Positions 26,122 through 34,970 of a DNA stretch of 64,000 nucleotides are shown one piece after another. Origin of the DNA: Caldifarciminota bacterium UBA1063 (lineage in GTDB: Bacteria; Hydrothermota; Hydrothermia; UBA1063); the NCBI GenBank assembly GCA_002316275.1, contig DCDE01000013.1:3131-67130 (forward strand). Direction: 5' to 3'. The notes under the pieces are model-generated. The model ran no database searches, was not told where the DNA came from, and was given only the letters and a program-made list of their open reading frames with translations. Position numbers and translations under genes: made by a program. Each line of letters starts with the position of its first letter. The stretch's first letter is position 1.

Positions 26122-28050
26122 TTATTCCCTCCCACTTAAAATATCAAAGATATCCCTTCCAACAGACTCCGGCGCAAGGTTATACATCCCATAAAGTTCC
26201 TCTGATGCCCCGGATTTAGCGTAACCAGAAAGGCCAAATTTATAAAGCTCAACTGGTATTTTGCTGGAAAGATAAAAATCCGCAAGGATTGCGCCGAGAC
26301 CTGTATTTATATTGTGATCTTCATATACAAATATGGGCTTACTTACGATATATTTACTCCTTAGGACGCCACTATCCAAGTAAAAAGGCGACGAAACGTT
26401 AATAACGTTAACGTAAATCCCGTATTCAGTCAAATAATTGTAAACTTCAATAGCTTTGTAACAAGTTGCGCCATATGCAATAATAGAACCAGCATCGCCA
26501 CGTCTTAAAACATCTGATGATCCATACTCAAACTCGTAATGCTCTTCAAAGAATGGCTTTCCCTCAATATCTGCTAATATCGGCCAGTTTGAGCGACCAA
26601 CAGCTAAAACATAGTTGCCATAATTAGACATTATATAATTAAAAGCCTTCTGCGCCTGATTAGCATCAGCTGGAATTATCAGTTTATATGAAAAAAGATT
26701 TCTCAAAACTCCAATATAATCGATGCAATGATGAGTCTTACCATCTTCACCAACATCGATACCAATATGGGAAATTAAAAGTTTTAAGTTCGTGTAATTG
26801 ATATCATTGAGCCTATGTTGATTATAAGTTTCGTCAACACCAAAAACACCAAAGTCTCCAAATACAGAAATTATGCCGTTAATACTTAGAGCTCCGGCGA
26901 CTGTTGCTGTGGAGTGTTCCTGTACACCGTTTTCAAAGAAATTAGAAGCAAATTCTTTCTTAAATTCGAGAAATCTTAATGATTCAGCGAGGTCACAATC
27001 AAAAACTGCAATTGGGGAACCCTTATCAGAACTAAGGTTTGCCCTACCCCAACGGGTGAGTTGATTGCCCACAGCAACTCTCGTTGCAACTTCTTCATCC
27101 ACTGAGTGAACAACTGTCTTTGGGATTGAAACTATTGGATGATGTACAAGATTCCTCTTGAATACTGGGAAAGCAGCTTTATTTCTTTTTTCAATATAAA
27201 AATCAAGGTCATCTTCAATACCCAGTTCCATCAATGCTCTCCTACACTCTTCCTTGCTAAGCGGCTTCCCGTGGTAGGCTTCAACATTTTCCATGAAAGA
27301 AACGCCCTTACCCATTATAGTATGTGCAAGAATACACACAGGAGAATCTACATTCTCTACTGCTTCCCGAATAGCTCTATAGATTTGCGAGTAGTCATGT
27401 CCGTTAATTTCGATTACCTTCCATCCGTCGGATTCATAATTTTGTTTAATGTTAACTGGCATTACCTCTTGAACGTTACCAGAGATCTGTTTATTGTTAT
27501 AATCAATCAAGATGGTAATATTGTTCAATTCATACTTCTTTGCAATTCTGCGGGATTCAGCTACCTGCCCTTTTGCCTGCTCCGCATCACTCATTATAAC
27601 AAAAACATGATTATCTCTTTTTAAAATTTTTGACGCAAGAGCAAATCCGACTCCTGCTGACAGGCCCTGTCCAAGATTACCTGTCGTCCACTCCACTCCG
27701 GGGATTTCCCTTTCTACATGACCTTCAAAAGGAGAACCAGCCTTCCGGAAATATGCAATTGCATCATCCACGTCAAAAAAACCTAATCTTCCAAGAACAG
27801 CGTATACTCCCGGTGATGTATGGCCATGGGAAACTACAATCCTATCTCTCCCATCCCAATCAGGCTCATCCGGCCTGACTTGGGCGAACTTCCAAACCAC
27901 TAAATATAAGTCACACGATGACATTGACCCTCCGGGGTGCCCAGACCTGGCGACAGTAGTCATTTTTAATATATCCCCTCTTACAAGTCTCCCAAGAACT
28001 TTGAATTCTTGAAGTTCTTCAGCTGTTAACTGCGGGTTTACAAATGACAT
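26122..28050 (-). CDS. tkt: Transketolase (single-chain)
   Basis: Transketolase moves two-carbon units between sugar phosphates in the non-oxidative pentose phosphate pathway. The 642 residues join the thiamine-binding N-half and the pyrimidine-binding C-half. Features: SGHPGGSMSS, SHGHTSPGVYA, TTGNLGQGLSAGVGFALA, FENGVQEHS with the conserved Glu, and a C-terminal domain. The diphosphate-binding GDG motif reads SDAEQ (in VIMSDAEQAKGQ), a departure discussed in findings. I start at ATG 28050 because AAAGGAG precedes it; an upstream in-frame codon at 28068 does not. A TATAAT (minus strand) lies just upstream but with a weak -35. First gene of the operon down to 21322. Confidence 0.92.
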   Translation of the reverse strand: MSFVNPQLTAEELQEFKVLGRLVRGDILKMTTVARSGHPGGSMSSCDLYLVVWKFAQVRPDEPDWDGRDRIVVSHGHTSPGVYAVLGRLGFFDVDDAIAYFRKAGSPFEGHVEREIPGVEWTTGNLGQGLSAGVGFALASKILKRDNHVFVIMSDAEQAKGQVAESRRIAKKYELNNITILIDYNNKQISGNVQEVMPVNIKQNYESDGWKVIEINGHDYSQIYRAIREAVENVDSPVCILAHTIMGKGVSFMENVEAYHGKPLSKEECRRALMELGIEDDLDFYIEKRNKAAFPVFKRNLVHHPIVSIPKTVVHSVDEEVATRVAVGNQLTRWGRANLSSDKGSPIAVFDCDLAESLRFLEFKKEFASNFFENGVQEHSTATVAGALSINGIISVFGDFGVFGVDETYNQHRLNDINYTNLKLLISHIGIDVGEDGKTHHCIDYIGVLRNLFSYKLIIPADANQAQKAFNYIMSNYGNYVLAVGRSNWPILADIEGKPFFEEHYEFEYGSSDVLRRGDAGSIIAYGATCYKAIEVYNYLTEYGIYVNVINVSSPFYLDSGVLRSKYIVSKPIFVYEDHNINTGLGAILADFYLSSKIPVELYKFGLSGYAKSGASEELYGMYNLAPESVGRDIFDILSGRE

Positions 28051-28179
28051 AACTACTCCTTTAGACAATATTATAAACCAGTGAACTAAGAAAAGAAAAG
28101 TACAAAGCCTTGCGTAAATCCTTAATAATTATCGTCAGCACCTTATATAATCTTATTAATAGCAGAAAAACAAGCTCAC

Positions 28180-28208
28180 TTGACTATATAAAAGGAAAGC
28201 CTTATACA
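28180..28208 (+). promoter_or_regulatory. Promoter of the DUF948-YtxH-gap-pgk unit (leaderless)
   Basis: TTGACT (28180-28185), 17-base spacer, TATACA (28203-28208); an overlapping TACAAT at 28205-28210 would give a 19-base spacer. The ATG at 28215 is 6 bases beyond the -10 box and no ribosome binding site is visible. Confidence 0.65.
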
Positions 28209-28214
28209 ATAAAT

Positions 28215-28535
28215 ATGACTACACTTATATATATATTAGTTTCGATTGCGTTAATAGTGCTAATATGTGTGTTTGTATACTTATTCATCATACTACTTCA
28301 ACTTAATCAGAGCCTTAGAAAATTTAACACCCTATTAGATTCAGCTAATGCCCAGCTCCCGGAAATTATGGAAAATATTAGAATCGTGACACTAAAAGCA
28401 AAACTAATAAGTTCCAATGCAGAAAAGGGCTTCAAACAGCTTTCAAGGGCAGCCTCTTTCCTTTTCCCGTTTCCTTCGTTCTTAAAAATGTTTCGAGGCT
28501 TATTCAGAAAAAACAAGGAGGAAAAAAATGAGTGA
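28215..28535 (+). CDS. DUF948-like membrane-anchored coiled-coil protein
   Basis: A 106-residue protein with one N-terminal membrane helix (TTLIYILVSIALIVLICVFVYLFIILL) followed by an amphipathic helical region (LNQSLRKFNTLLDSANAQLPEIMENIRIV) and a basic tail. This layout matches DUF948 proteins, which pair with YtxH proteins in Firmicutes. I start at ATG 28215, next to the leaderless promoter, rather than an upstream in-frame start at 28110 that would add a 35-residue tail and overlap the -35 box. Overlaps the YtxH gene by 8 bases. Confidence 0.72.
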   Translation: MTTLIYILVSIALIVLICVFVYLFIILLQLNQSLRKFNTLLDSANAQLPEIMENIRIVTLKAKLISSNAEKGFKQLSRAASFLFPFPSFLKMFRGLFRKNKEEKNE

Positions 28536-28704
28536 AAAAAAAGAATGTGAGATGCTCCCATTCATTGGGGGTATAGTTGTAGGAGCACTGTTAGCCCTTG
28601 TTCTTACTCCAAATACAGGCAAGGAAAATCGCGAAAAAATTAAATCATACGCGAAGCAAGTATCCCAAAATATAAAAAAGAAAATGGGAGAAGAAAAATC
28701 TTAG
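28528..28704 (+). CDS. YtxH-like small membrane protein
   Basis: A 58-residue protein with ATG behind CAAGGAGG. It has the YtxH pattern: a glycine-rich membrane helix (GGIVVGALLALVLTP), then TPNTGKENREKIKSY, matching the usual APxSGxExRxKI motif, and a lysine-rich tail. Such proteins are general-stress or membrane-associated small proteins of unknown role. It overlaps the end of DUF948 by 8 bases and lies 26 bases before gap. Confidence 0.75.
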   Translation: MSEKKECEMLPFIGGIVVGALLALVLTPNTGKENREKIKSYAKQVSQNIKKKMGEEKS

Positions 28705-28730
28705 ATTTCTAATATAAAAGGAGGATTCTC

Positions 28731-29726
28731 ATGGGTGCAAAAGTTGGAATAAATGGGTTTGGACGTATTGGCCGTCAAATTTTGAAAATAGGGTTTGAGA
28801 GAAAAGATATTGAGTTCGTGGCTGTAAACGACCTCGCCGACCCCGAGACGCTAGCAATACTTCTCAAATACGATTCTGTGTTCGGACGGTACCCCAAGGA
28901 AGTTCGTGTTGAAGGAGATTATTTAATTGTAGACTCCAAAAAAATTAGAGTGTTCAAAGAAAAAGACCCTGCAAATATACCATGGCATGAACTTGGAACC
29001 GAAATAGTAGTCGAGTCTACAGGTCTTTTTACTAGCAAAGATAAGGCAGGTGTACATTTAAAAGGCTCTGTCAAGAAGGTTATTCTGTCCGCCCCTGCAA
29101 AGGGAGAAATCGATGCAACAATAGTAATGGGCGTAAATGAAAACATATATGACCCCGCAAGGCACCATATTATCTCAAATGCATCATGCACAACCAATGC
29201 CTTTGCCCATATAGTTAAAGTTCTACATGATAACTTCAGAATCAAGCGTGGAGTTATGACCACAGTACATGCATATACTAATGACCAGAAAATCCTCGAT
29301 CAGCCCCACAAAGATGTTAGAAGGGCACGCGCGGCAGCTCTTTCAATTATCCCTACTTCTACAGGGGCTGCAAAAACTATATTCGAAATCTATCCAGAGT
29401 TACAGGGGAAGATTAAGGCACACGCCTTACGTGTACCTGTTTCAGATGTTTCTATTGTAGACTTTGCATGTGAAGTAGATAAGCCTACTTCTCTCGAATC
29501 AGTAAACGAGGCATTCAAAAAAGCCCAATCGAAATACGTCATGTATTGTGAGGAACCATTAGTTTCAATCGATTTTGTTGGTGACACCCATTCGGTAATA
29601 TTTGACGCATCACTAACACAAGTTGTCGATGATACGCTTGTGAAAGTATATGGATGGTATGATAACGAATGGGGATATTCGACGAGGTTAGTTGATTTAG
29701 TTGAATTTGTGGCACAAAAATTATGA
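28731..29726 (+). CDS. gap: Glyceraldehyde-3-phosphate dehydrogenase
   Basis: GAPDH oxidises glyceraldehyde 3-phosphate to 1,3-bisphosphoglycerate with NAD. The 331 residues have the NAD fold GINGFGRIGRQ, Asp in VNDLADPE (favours NAD over NADP), the catalytic Cys in SNASCTTNAFAH (about 150), TTVHAYTNDQ and the C-terminal WYDNEWGYSTR. AAAAGGAGGATT precedes the ATG. It overlaps pgk by 4 bases; tpiA is not next in line. Confidence 0.97.
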   Translation: MGAKVGINGFGRIGRQILKIGFERKDIEFVAVNDLADPETLAILLKYDSVFGRYPKEVRVEGDYLIVDSKKIRVFKEKDPANIPWHELGTEIVVESTGLFTSKDKAGVHLKGSVKKVILSAPAKGEIDATIVMGVNENIYDPARHHIISNASCTTNAFAHIVKVLHDNFRIKRGVMTTVHAYTNDQKILDQPHKDVRRARAAALSIIPTSTGAAKTIFEIYPELQGKIKAHALRVPVSDVSIVDFACEVDKPTSLESVNEAFKKAQSKYVMYCEEPLVSIDFVGDTHSVIFDASLTQVVDDTLVKVYGWYDNEWGYSTRLVDLVEFVAQKL

Positions 29727-30916
29727 ATTACTCAAAGCTTTCTATTATTGATTTACCTGATAATACCTTTAAAGGTAAAAAGGTCTTCCTAAGAGTAGAT
29801 TTCAACGTTCCAGTGAAGGACGGGAAAGTCATTGATGACATAAGAATAAGGAAAACAATTCCGACAATAACTTATTTGCTTGACCGGGACGGCAAACTTA
29901 TCGTTGCTTCTCACTTAGGAAGGCCAAAAGGTTCCAGAGACCCAAAGTACTCTTTAAGACCAGTAGCTGAAAAACTATCAGAATTACTCAAAAGTAGAGT
30001 AAACTTTGTAGACGACTGTGTTGGTGAAAAAGTAGAGAAAGCCGTTCGGGATCTTAAAGAAGGTGAATTATTACTCTTAGAAAACCTGAGGTTTTATGAA
30101 GAAGAAGAAAAAAATGACCCCGAGTTTTCAAGAAAGTTAGCTTCAATGTGCGACATATATGTTAACGATGCTTTCGCCACTGCTCACAGAGCCCATGCCT
30201 CCACATACGGGATCGCACAGCACATTGAGTTACGCTTAGCAGGGATACTTATGAAGAAAGAGATCGATGCACTCACTAAAGTAAGAGAAAATCCTGAACA
30301 TCCCTTTGTTGTGCTACTTGGTGGGGCTAAGGTAAAGGACAAAGTTGGGCTTATCGAATACTTGCTACCTAAGGCTGACGCATTCCTAATAGGCGGTGGA
30401 ATGGCTTACACCTTCTTATATGCCATGGACAAAAAAATTGGGAAATCTCTACTTGAAGAGGATTTAGTAGATAAAGTGAAAGAATATATCTCAACGGAGA
30501 AAATTATTCTCCCTGAGGATCACGTAATTGCTGACAAGGTTTCTGCAGGTGCTAATTACAGGGCTGATAGGGAAATACCCGATGATATGATAGGTGTTGA
30601 CATAGGCCCTATTACAATTCAGAGGTACGCTTCTCTCATACCAGATTCTGGCACCCTTTTTTGGAATGGTCCACTCGGTGTCATAGAAGTTGACGAGTTC
30701 TCGAAGGGAAGCACTGAAATCTGTAGAGCTATAGCTTACAAGACAAAACACGGGCTTTTCTCAGTCATAGGAGGTGGCGACACCTTAACAATACTGGAGA
30801 AAGCAAAACTGGACGAAGATGAATTTAGCCATGTTTCATCTGGTGGTGGAGCTACCCTTGAATACCTTGCTGGTATCGATTTACCCGGAATTAAAATTCT
30901 AAATGACAAAGGTTAA
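29723..30916 (+). CDS. pgk: Phosphoglycerate kinase
   Basis: PGK makes ATP from 1,3-bisphosphoglycerate. At 397 residues it is standard. Landmarks: VFLRVDFNVPVKDGKVIDDIRI, ASHLGRPKGSRD, LLLENLRFYEEEE, VNDAFATAHRAHAS, the nucleotide site GGAKVKDKVGLIEYLL, WNGPLGVIE and GGGDTLTILEKA. The stand-alone form is seen here (not fused to tpiA as in Thermotoga). The pair gap-pgk forms the lower part of a four-gene leaderless unit. Confidence 0.97.
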   Translation: MNYSKLSIIDLPDNTFKGKKVFLRVDFNVPVKDGKVIDDIRIRKTIPTITYLLDRDGKLIVASHLGRPKGSRDPKYSLRPVAEKLSELLKSRVNFVDDCVGEKVEKAVRDLKEGELLLLENLRFYEEEEKNDPEFSRKLASMCDIYVNDAFATAHRAHASTYGIAQHIELRLAGILMKKEIDALTKVRENPEHPFVVLLGGAKVKDKVGLIEYLLPKADAFLIGGGMAYTFLYAMDKKIGKSLLEEDLVDKVKEYISTEKIILPEDHVIADKVSAGANYRADREIPDDMIGVDIGPITIQRYASLIPDSGTLFWNGPLGVIEVDEFSKGSTEICRAIAYKTKHGLFSVIGGGDTLTILEKAKLDEDEFSHVSSGGGATLEYLAGIDLPGIKILNDKG

Positions 30917-30950
30917 CGACTGAATTTACGTCAATTTAAAGTATAGAAAA

Positions 30951-31826
30951 TTACTCTTGATAAAGTTCTTTAAAAAGTTCATTTGCCCTGTCACCATACT
31001 TTTCCCGTAGTCGCTTTAAAGCCCTATCTCGCAACTGGGAAACCCTTTGTTTACTAATCCCCAATTTATTTCCAATTTCCTCTAAAGTATGCTTCTTGCC
31101 ATCCTCAAAACCAAAAGATAGTTTTATGATTTCAGCCTCCTTCTTGCTTAAAAAACTGAAAATTTCTTTGATAAGCTGATTCATCTTAATTTCAGCATAA
31201 TATTTTTCAGGTGAAGGAAGAGCTTTTTGCCCAATTATATCGATAAGTGCTTCTTTACTCTCATCTTCTTCATCCAACGCACGATCGAGGCTCTTTGAAG
31301 ATAGAGACAAAGCTCTAAGTGCTCTAACCTCATGGGGTGAGAGCCCTACTTCGTTTGCTATGTCCTCATCGGTGGGATTTTTATTAGCTTTTATAATATA
31401 ATCTCTTTCGGCACGCTTTATTTGTCGAATTTTTTTTACAACAGAATCAGGAAACTTAACATCACCAAGATAATTCTTTAAAAACTTCACCATATAGTCT
31501 CTCGCCCAATACCATGCATATGAGAAGAGCCTATTGGATTTTGAAAAATCGAATTTTTTAATTGCTACTAATATACCTCTGTTCCCCTCATTGACAAGAT
31601 CAGGAACCACATCATACCCCAATTGGAAAATATTAGCAAAATATTTCGCCATTTCGAAGACTTGTGGGAGCAAGGCAACTACAAGTTTTTCTATAGCTTC
31701 CTTATCTCCTGCTTTAGCCCTTTTTATATACTCTCTCTCTTCCTCAGGAGAAATTTCCTTTGATATTTGTTCTATCTCTTTTAAGAGATATTCAAATGAA
31801 CTATCAGATCTCTGTTTTTCCGCCAT
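30951..31826 (-). CDS. Divergent sigma-70 family sigma factor
   Basis: A 291-residue sigma factor with region 2, 3 and 4 blocks. Region 2 reads DLVNEGNRGILVAIKKFDF and RLFSYAWYWARDYMVKFL, where housekeeping sigma has a STYATWWIRQAI-type sequence, so the -10 contacts are probably altered. Region 3 follows with PTDEDIANEVGLSPHEVRAL; region 4 has KKHTLEEIGNKLGISKQRVSQLRDRALKRLR, a normal -35 helix-turn-helix. No region 1.1. I take it as an alternative (stress- or stage-specific) sigma, not the housekeeping one. Last gene of the operon beginning with the DUF1573 gene. Confidence 0.8.
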   Translation of the reverse strand: MAEKQRSDSSFEYLLKEIEQISKEISPEEEREYIKRAKAGDKEAIEKLVVALLPQVFEMAKYFANIFQLGYDVVPDLVNEGNRGILVAIKKFDFSKSNRLFSYAWYWARDYMVKFLKNYLGDVKFPDSVVKKIRQIKRAERDYIIKANKNPTDEDIANEVGLSPHEVRALRALSLSSKSLDRALDEEDESKEALIDIIGQKALPSPEKYYAEIKMNQLIKEIFSFLSKKEAEIIKLSFGFEDGKKHTLEEIGNKLGISKQRVSQLRDRALKRLREKYGDRANELFKELYQE

Positions 31827-31847
31827 TAAAAGACAAGTTATATTAAT

Positions 31848-31867
31848 AGCTGCTTATTTCAGCAGCT
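31848..31867. repeat. Short hairpin at the end of the GlmL-like gene
   Basis: AGCTGCT-TATTTC-AGCAGCT: 7-base perfect stem with a 6-base loop, spanning the stop codon of the GlmL-like gene on the minus strand, 22 bases before the sigma factor start. On the plus strand it is followed by four T's; on the minus strand, the one that matters, it is not. It could slow or process the mRNA between the two genes, but I cannot show that. Confidence 0.35.
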
Positions 31868-33680
31868 TTTCATACAATTCAATAGGATAAACATCTAAAG
31901 ATCTAATCCAACTTGAAAGTTTCTCAACTCTTTCCTTCGGATCTGTAGGGATAGTAAGTGGTCTTCCGCGACAATCTACAACAATTCCCACTACTCCACC
32001 CTCAACATCCGCCTCAAGCTTTTTGCCTTTTCCTGCACCTACATCAAAATTCTTTGAAGGTTCAATTATAGCCTTCGCCTTCTCCCCAACACTTAGAGGA
32101 ATTCTCAGAAGCTCACCAAAATTTATTTCCTTCTCAATCTTTGAACCATCCTCTTTAATGAGTGTAAGATCGATACATTTCTTACCATCTTTATCGAGAC
32201 CAACAGGCGAAATTGATGATCCAAGCCTAATAAGACAATCTCTATCAAATACTTCAGTAGCAGCTGATTCGTGCACTTCTGAAAGGACACCAAGGTGTGG
32301 CATCATAAATATTGAATCTACTGCAAGCATCGTAACACCCTCAGGCTGAAAAGCATCGAGTATCATAAGGGCTGATTGAACTCTCCTTGGAGCGTGGGAT
32401 AAAGTACCACCTGAACCAATTATGATGGCAAGAGACATCATATCCACAAGGGTAGTACCAGAGAGTGTCTGTGCAAAGGCCTCAGAAATGGTTCGCTCCT
32501 GCTGGACTCCCTTAAGTCCCACCGCCATAGTCTTATGGTGTTCAAAGGCAAGCCTTAAAGCTTCTCTTGCAATAGCCTGTTCAATAATTAACTCCTCAAG
32601 AGTTTGAGGAATAGTTGTAGGCCTGATCATTTTATTTCTAATTCTATTTTTTAGGTCATACTCATCGATAGTAAACGGGACCCACCGTAATATGTTCTCA
32701 ACCCCCGCTGAAACCAGAACATTAGATACGGAATAGCTCATTCCAAGGTTCGCAGATACCGTCCTATTGAAAATGCCACTAAAGACAGAAAAGACATCCG
32801 TTGTAGCACCTCCAATGTCTACGCCAAGGACATCGATATTTTCATTCTTTGCTACTTTTTCAACGAGGAGCCCAACAGCTCCCGGCGTTGGCATAATTGG
32901 ATGGTCAGTCCAGGTCATCAGTTTCCTATAACCTGGTGCATGCTGCATCACGTGCTCCATAAATAGATTATGAATCTTATGCCTTGCAGGCCCAAGGTTC
33001 TCTCTTTCAAGAACAGGCCGAATATTATCAACAATAAACAAAGCAACCTTGTCTCCCAGTATTCTTTCAATTTCCTCCCTTGCATCCTTGTTACCCGCAT
33101 ATATTACAGGCAACTTATACCCTGTTCCGAATCTCGGTTTCGGGTCGGCAGCCCTAATCAGCTCTGCAAGTTCTACAACATGCTTAATAGTACCACCGTC
33201 AACACCACCAGCAAGGAGTATCATATCAGGTCTAAGTCTTCTAATCAACTCAACTCTCTCATGAGGCATTCTACCATCATTAGAAGCTATAACTTCCATT
33301 ACAATAGCACCAGCACCTAAGGCAGCTCTGGCAGCGCTCTCTGCAGTCATCGTCTTTACTACACCACAAACAAGCATCTGTAGTCCGCCACCGGCAGACG
33401 AGGTTGAAACATATATATCTACACCCATATGCTCATCGCGTTTAGGTTTTATAATCAGTTCTCCGTCGAGGATTTTTACATTCGTTAGCTCTTCTACTTC
33501 TCTAAAGGAATTTAAAACTCCTTTTGTCACATCCTCATAGGGCGCCTCCACTGTTGTGGGGGCCTCACCTCTTGTGATCAATCTGTAACCCTCGGGTTTT
33601 TTCTCGATTAAAATTGCTTTTGTAGTTGTACTTCCGCAATCTGTTGCAATAATTCTCTCGAGATCCTTTGCATCAGCCAT
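31854..33680 (-). CDS. GlmL/MutL-family ATPase (glutamate-mutase accessory type)
   Basis: A 608-residue ASKHA-fold protein of the GlmL (methylaspartate mutase accessory, also called MutL but unrelated to mismatch repair) family. The nucleotide-binding signatures are TDCGSTTTKAIL (about 12-23) and VLGVDIGGATTDVFSVF (about 290-306). In the family it is thought to help maintain B12-dependent aminomutases; the mutase subunits are not in this window, so the partner is unknown. ATG follows GGGAGGG, 31 bases after the rseP stop. It ends at a small hairpin before the sigma factor gene. Confidence 0.82.
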   Translation of the reverse strand: MADAKDLERIIATDCGSTTTKAILIEKKPEGYRLITRGEAPTTVEAPYEDVTKGVLNSFREVEELTNVKILDGELIIKPKRDEHMGVDIYVSTSSAGGGLQMLVCGVVKTMTAESAARAALGAGAIVMEVIASNDGRMPHERVELIRRLRPDMILLAGGVDGGTIKHVVELAELIRAADPKPRFGTGYKLPVIYAGNKDAREEIERILGDKVALFIVDNIRPVLERENLGPARHKIHNLFMEHVMQHAPGYRKLMTWTDHPIMPTPGAVGLLVEKVAKNENIDVLGVDIGGATTDVFSVFSGIFNRTVSANLGMSYSVSNVLVSAGVENILRWVPFTIDEYDLKNRIRNKMIRPTTIPQTLEELIIEQAIAREALRLAFEHHKTMAVGLKGVQQERTISEAFAQTLSGTTLVDMMSLAIIIGSGGTLSHAPRRVQSALMILDAFQPEGVTMLAVDSIFMMPHLGVLSEVHESAATEVFDRDCLIRLGSSISPVGLDKDGKKCIDLTLIKEDGSKIEKEINFGELLRIPLSVGEKAKAIIEPSKNFDVGAGKGKKLEADVEGGVVGIVVDCRGRPLTIPTDPKERVEKLSSWIRSLDVYPIELYEKLLK

Positions 33681-33710
33681 TATAACCCTCCCACTCTGCT
33701 AGAAAATATT

Positions 33711-34967
33711 TTAATGAAAAACCCTTAAAATATCAAAAATAGTTATAACAATCATCAGTGCTATAAGTAAACTAAAACCAACAAATTGGATAATTCTCTT
33801 TACCTCTGGCGAAAATTCTCTTCTGAGGATTCCTTCAAGAAAATATACCCAAAAATGCCACCCATCTAAAGCAGGAATAGGCAATAGATTAATAATAAAA
33901 AGGTTAATCGAAATAAGACCAAGTAAGTAAAGAAGTTGAAACAGACCATAGCTCGACACACTATAGATAACCTTTCCGATCATAATGGGCCCGCCAAGGC
34001 TTGAGACTGGTACCTTACCTACGAAAAGTCCAACTAAGTAGACAATTAAAGTCCAGGTTACTTCAGCGCTTCTAACGACAGATACACTAACGGCATCAAC
34101 GAGATTGAGTCTTTTCCTAATGGAAGGGGCAAGAATACCGATTCTTCCAATCTCTACACCCTCTGTAGAGGCCTCAGAACCTACCTGCAAAGGGACAAGA
34201 AGGGTGTCATTTGATCTTAAAACTGTGAGTACAATTTGATGCCCCGCGTTATGTCTAATAGAATCTACGAGTTCATTCCATGTGCTAACCTCTACATCAT
34301 TAAATTTTAGGATAAGATCTCCCACTTTTATGCCCGCTTTAAAGGCTGGACTCCCCTTCTCCACTCTATGAACAAGGGGTGGGATATTAAAAACCACATT
34401 AAGAGAATCAAAGTTCCTTCCAATACTTGTAATATCGACAACTTCATTATTACGAATAACTTTTACAGTGTGCGTATCTCTTTTTGAGTAATAATAATAA
34501 AGATCCTCTACAGTGTTAATTGTTTTACCATCAATGGAGATAACACTATCGCCCTTTATAAATCCAGCTGCAGGGTTGCCGACGGCATATATACTATATA
34601 GAGGGACCGTTTCATACCCTACGACCGAGTAACCCAGAATAAACGTGACTATAGCGAGTACTAAATTAAAAAGAGGTCCAGAAATCACAACAAACATCTT
34701 CTTATAAAATGGCTGTGGCCAGAAATCACCAGGCGAAGGAGCACCAGATTTCTCTTCTCCTTGTATTTTGACAAAACCACCAAAGGGTATCAACGAAAGC
34801 GAGTATTGAGTTCCATGCTTATCTTTAAATGAAAATAGTCTCGGGCCAAAGCCAATAGAAAACTCTTCTACATTAATATTTGAGATTCTACACGCAAAGA
34901 AGTGCCCAAACTCGTGAACAGTTATCAAAATACCCAGAAAAATAAGGACAAGAATAACTGTAACCAT
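33711..34967 (-). CDS. rseP: Site-2 protease RseP (PDZ-containing M50)
   Basis: An intramembrane zinc metalloprotease that cuts anti-sigma factors and leftover signal peptides. The 418 residues open with a membrane helix carrying the active-site motif HEFGH (18-22); PDZ-like segments occupy about 105-280 (VHRVEKGSPAFKAGIKVGDLILKFNDVEV); the C-terminal membrane helix carries the second active-site motif LLPIPALDGWHFW, where most homologues have LDGG. It overlaps none but directly follows the DUF1573 gene by 3 bases. The bacterial arrangement with uppS/cdsA/dxr is missing here. Confidence 0.92.
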   Translation of the reverse strand: MVTVILVLIFLGILITVHEFGHFFACRISNINVEEFSIGFGPRLFSFKDKHGTQYSLSLIPFGGFVKIQGEEKSGAPSPGDFWPQPFYKKMFVVISGPLFNLVLAIVTFILGYSVVGYETVPLYSIYAVGNPAAGFIKGDSVISIDGKTINTVEDLYYYYSKRDTHTVKVIRNNEVVDITSIGRNFDSLNVVFNIPPLVHRVEKGSPAFKAGIKVGDLILKFNDVEVSTWNELVDSIRHNAGHQIVLTVLRSNDTLLVPLQVGSEASTEGVEIGRIGILAPSIRKRLNLVDAVSVSVVRSAEVTWTLIVYLVGLFVGKVPVSSLGGPIMIGKVIYSVSSYGLFQLLYLLGLISINLFIINLLPIPALDGWHFWVYFLEGILRREFSPEVKRIIQFVGFSLLIALMIVITIFDILRVFH

Positions 34968-34970
34968 TTA

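Noticed and set aside
31848..31867. Hairpin with four T's read as a plus-strand terminator
   Set aside because: No plus-strand transcript ends there (pgk stops 930 bases upstream on that strand), and the T-run is short.
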